Positions 62,391 through 64,000 of a stretch of 64,000 nucleotides of DNA are shown piece by piece; within the stretch, counting starts at the first letter, position 1; every line of letters starts with the position of its first letter. Source of the DNA: Marinovum algicola. Lineage in GTDB: Bacteria; Pseudomonadota; Alphaproteobacteria; Rhodobacterales; Rhodobacteraceae. The stretch is taken from NCBI RefSeq assembly GCF_900109145.1, contig NZ_FNYY01000003.1, forward strand, positions 124,001 to 188,000. Reading direction: 5' to 3'. The notes beneath the pieces are model-generated. The model was not told the DNA's origin and searched no databases. It was given only the letters and a program-made list of their open reading frames with translations. The position numbers and the translations under genes are program-made.

Positions 62391-64000
62391 ATGGCTGATA
62401 TCTCCACCAATCCCCAAGGCGGTCGCGGCTTCGATCACGGCAGCATCACCGCCGGCTCGTCGCGCCTGAAACGTCGGCGCTGGGCCGAACTGCGGCTCAA
62501 GGCCTACGGCATCGCCGCCATCGGCATCGCCGGCTTCGCCCTCGTCGCGCTGCTCAGCTCGGTCGTGGCCCAGGCTTCCCGGGCAATGACCGAACATTAC
62601 ATCACCGCCGAGGTGACGCTCGACCCCGAGGCGCTTGGCATTTCCGCAGACGCCACCGGCAACGAGATCCTGCGCGCGGATTTCGACGGTCTGACCACAC
62701 AGGTCATGCGCGACGCCTTTCCCGAGGCCAGCGGCCGCACCGAACGGCGGGCCCTGGGCAACCTGATCTCCGGCGGTGCGCCCTTTGAGCTTGCCGACAA
62801 GATCACCGCCGAACCCGGGCTTCTGGGCGAGACGATCACCTATGATTTCCTCGCCTCCGACGTGACCGATCTCTATCTCAAGGACGAATACGGCACGCTG
62901 AACCAGGAGCCGGTCAGCGGCAGCCTGAGCGTGCAGGAGAGCGACGATGGCGATCTGATCCTGACCAGCACCGCCGAGGATTTCTCGGGCGCGCTGACGC
63001 AGGTGAAGGCGCGGCTGTTTACCGACGCCGAGGATCTGCGCGTCAAGGCGGCGCGTCAGACCAATGCCGTGGCGGTCTATACCGAACGCGCCAAAGCGGC
63101 CGAAACCGAAGAGGATCGCACCGAACAGCTTGAAAAGGCCGAAAAGGCCCGAGCCAACGAACAGGAGCTGCTGGACGAAGCCGCCGCCATCGAGGCGCGG
63201 GCCCGTGCAGCAGGCGGCACCGAAGAGGTGGACGACGAGAACATCTCGCTTCTGGTCAAGGCCGGCGGCGGCTGGATCCGGCTGACCGAGGTCAGCCTGA
63301 CCCGAGCGCGTGGCGAGGTCATGACCCGGACCGCGCTGCCGATCGAGGCCAGCACCGACTGGGGGTTCTATACCACCAGCCAGCCGGAATCCTCGCGCAA
63401 GGTCACGGATCACCAGATCGTCTGGATCGAGACGCTCAAGGACCGGGGCCAGATCAAGGAAACCTTCAACTGGCGCTTCTTTACCTCGGCCGACAGCCGG
63501 GCGCCGGAACTGGCGGGTATCCGCGGTGCGCTGGTGGGCTCGCTGCTGACCATGGCCGTGACCTTCGGGCTGGCCTTTCCGATCGGCGTTCTGGGCGCGA
63601 TCTATCTTGAGGAATTCGCCCCCAAGAACCGCTTCACCAACTTCCTCGAGGTGAATATCAACAACCTCGCTGCGGTGCCCTCGATCGTCTTTGGCCTGCT
63701 GGGTCTGGCGGTCTTTCTCAACGTCTTCGGCGTGCCACGCTCGGCGCCCTTGGCCGGCGGGATCGTGCTGGCGCTGATGACCCTGCCGACGATCATCATC
63801 GCCGCCCGCGCCGCCATTCAGGCGGTGCCGCCCTCGATCCGCGAAGCGGCCCTGGGTGTGGGTGCCTCCAACGTGCAGGCCAGCTTTCACCATGTTCTGC
63901 CGCTGGCGATGCCCGGCATCCTGACCGGCACCATCATCGGCATGGCGCAGGCGCTGGGGGAAACCGCACCGCTGATCATGATCGGCATGGTGGCCTTCAT
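62391..64000 (+). CDS. pstA: phosphate ABC transporter permease PstA, partial (runs off right edge)
   Basis: First 536 residues of PstA; stop not seen. After one span (about 39-61) comes a large periplasmic insert of about 310 residues (DUF3333-like) with a short coiled coil (EQLEKAEKARANEQELLDEA), before the core permease begins at about residue 376 (RGALVGSLLTMAVTFGLAFP). The EAA-loop segment VPPSIREAALGVGASNVQAS follows. This explains why the protein is far longer than the 296 residues of E. coli PstA. pstB, phoU and phoB are expected beyond the edge. Confidence 0.93.
   Translation, partial: MADISTNPQGGRGFDHGSITAGSSRLKRRRWAELRLKAYGIAAIGIAGFALVALLSSVVAQASRAMTEHYITAEVTLDPEALGISADATGNEILRADFDGLTTQVMRDAFPEASGRTERRALGNLISGGAPFELADKITAEPGLLGETITYDFLASDVTDLYLKDEYGTLNQEPVSGSLSVQESDDGDLILTSTAEDFSGALTQVKARLFTDAEDLRVKAARQTNAVAVYTERAKAAETEEDRTEQLEKAEKARANEQELLDEAAAIEARARAAGGTEEVDDENISLLVKAGGGWIRLTEVSLTRARGEVMTRTALPIEASTDWGFYTTSQPESSRKVTDHQIVWIETLKDRGQIKETFNWRFFTSADSRAPELAGIRGALVGSLLTMAVTFGLAFPIGVLGAIYLEEFAPKNRFTNFLEVNINNLAAVPSIVFGLLGLAVFLNVFGVPRSAPLAGGIVLALMTLPTIIIAARAAIQAVPPSIREAALGVGASNVQASFHHVLPLAMPGILTGTIIGMAQALGETAPLIMIGMVAF

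Overview
The window is high-GC, gene-dense chromosomal DNA of an alphaproteobacterium, most likely a Rhodobacteraceae (Roseobacter-group) species. This rests on the abundance of TRAP transporters, LpxI in place of LpxH, an IalB-family protein, the gene order pyrH-frr-uppS-cdsA-dxr-rseP-bamA-skp-fabZ-lpxA-lpxI-lpxB, and a phoR-pst locus with enlarged permeases. The genus cannot be fixed from the sequence alone.

Layout. (1) 1-15.9 kb is an accessory catabolic region with three complete TRAP transporters, two FCD-type GntR regulators, a LysR regulator, a PdxA-like dehydrogenase cut by the left edge, a RidA-like protein, an amidase and an isopropylmalate-dehydrogenase-like enzyme. It ends in a wrecked DUF1537 (four-carbon acid sugar) kinase gene that abuts the remains of an integrase beside tRNA-Asn. 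(2) 16-30 kb is mostly core: an MBL hydrolase, two histidine kinases, tRNA-Ile2, purMN, rnd, sufE, ssb, a lytic transglycosylase, thpR, an AraC regulator, miaA and pyrH. (3) 29.3-42 kb is the envelope and lipid A supercluster, frr to lpxB, with an RTX calcium-binding protein gene inserted antisense between pyrH and frr. (4) 42-51.6 kb holds an IalB-like protein, a roughly 520-base non-coding region rich in hairpins, a HerA-like ATPase, a liv-type branched-chain amino acid ABC operon and a PQQ-type sugar dehydrogenase. (5) 51.6-64 kb holds a GlxA-type regulator, class II DAHP synthase, a PAS protein, yicC-gmk-gamma carbonic anhydrase, a Cys/Met PLP enzyme, phoR and a Pho-box-controlled pstSCA run cut by the right edge.

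How the genes work together. Each TRAP set (DctP, DctQ, DctM) imports an organic acid or amide and lies beside catabolic enzymes and a local regulator. The first is coupled to a PdxA-like dehydrogenase, the second to an amidase and a RidA protein, and the third to an IPMDH-like enzyme and the dead sugar-acid kinase. The envelope cluster links isoprenoid and phospholipid synthesis, outer-membrane assembly and lipid A synthesis.

The best leads beyond routine annotation are: two unlisted 42-residue single-span membrane proteins, one inside a TRAP operon and one between rseP and bamA; the integrase and kinase wreckage at tRNA-Asn; the RTX insertion; a candidate small RNA locus near 42.8-43.1 kb; a perfect 11-bp hairpin over the rseP stop codon; and a terminator whose 3' arm carries the Shine-Dalgarno sequence of the next gene. 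No CRISPR array, intact insertion sequence or rRNA gene was seen.
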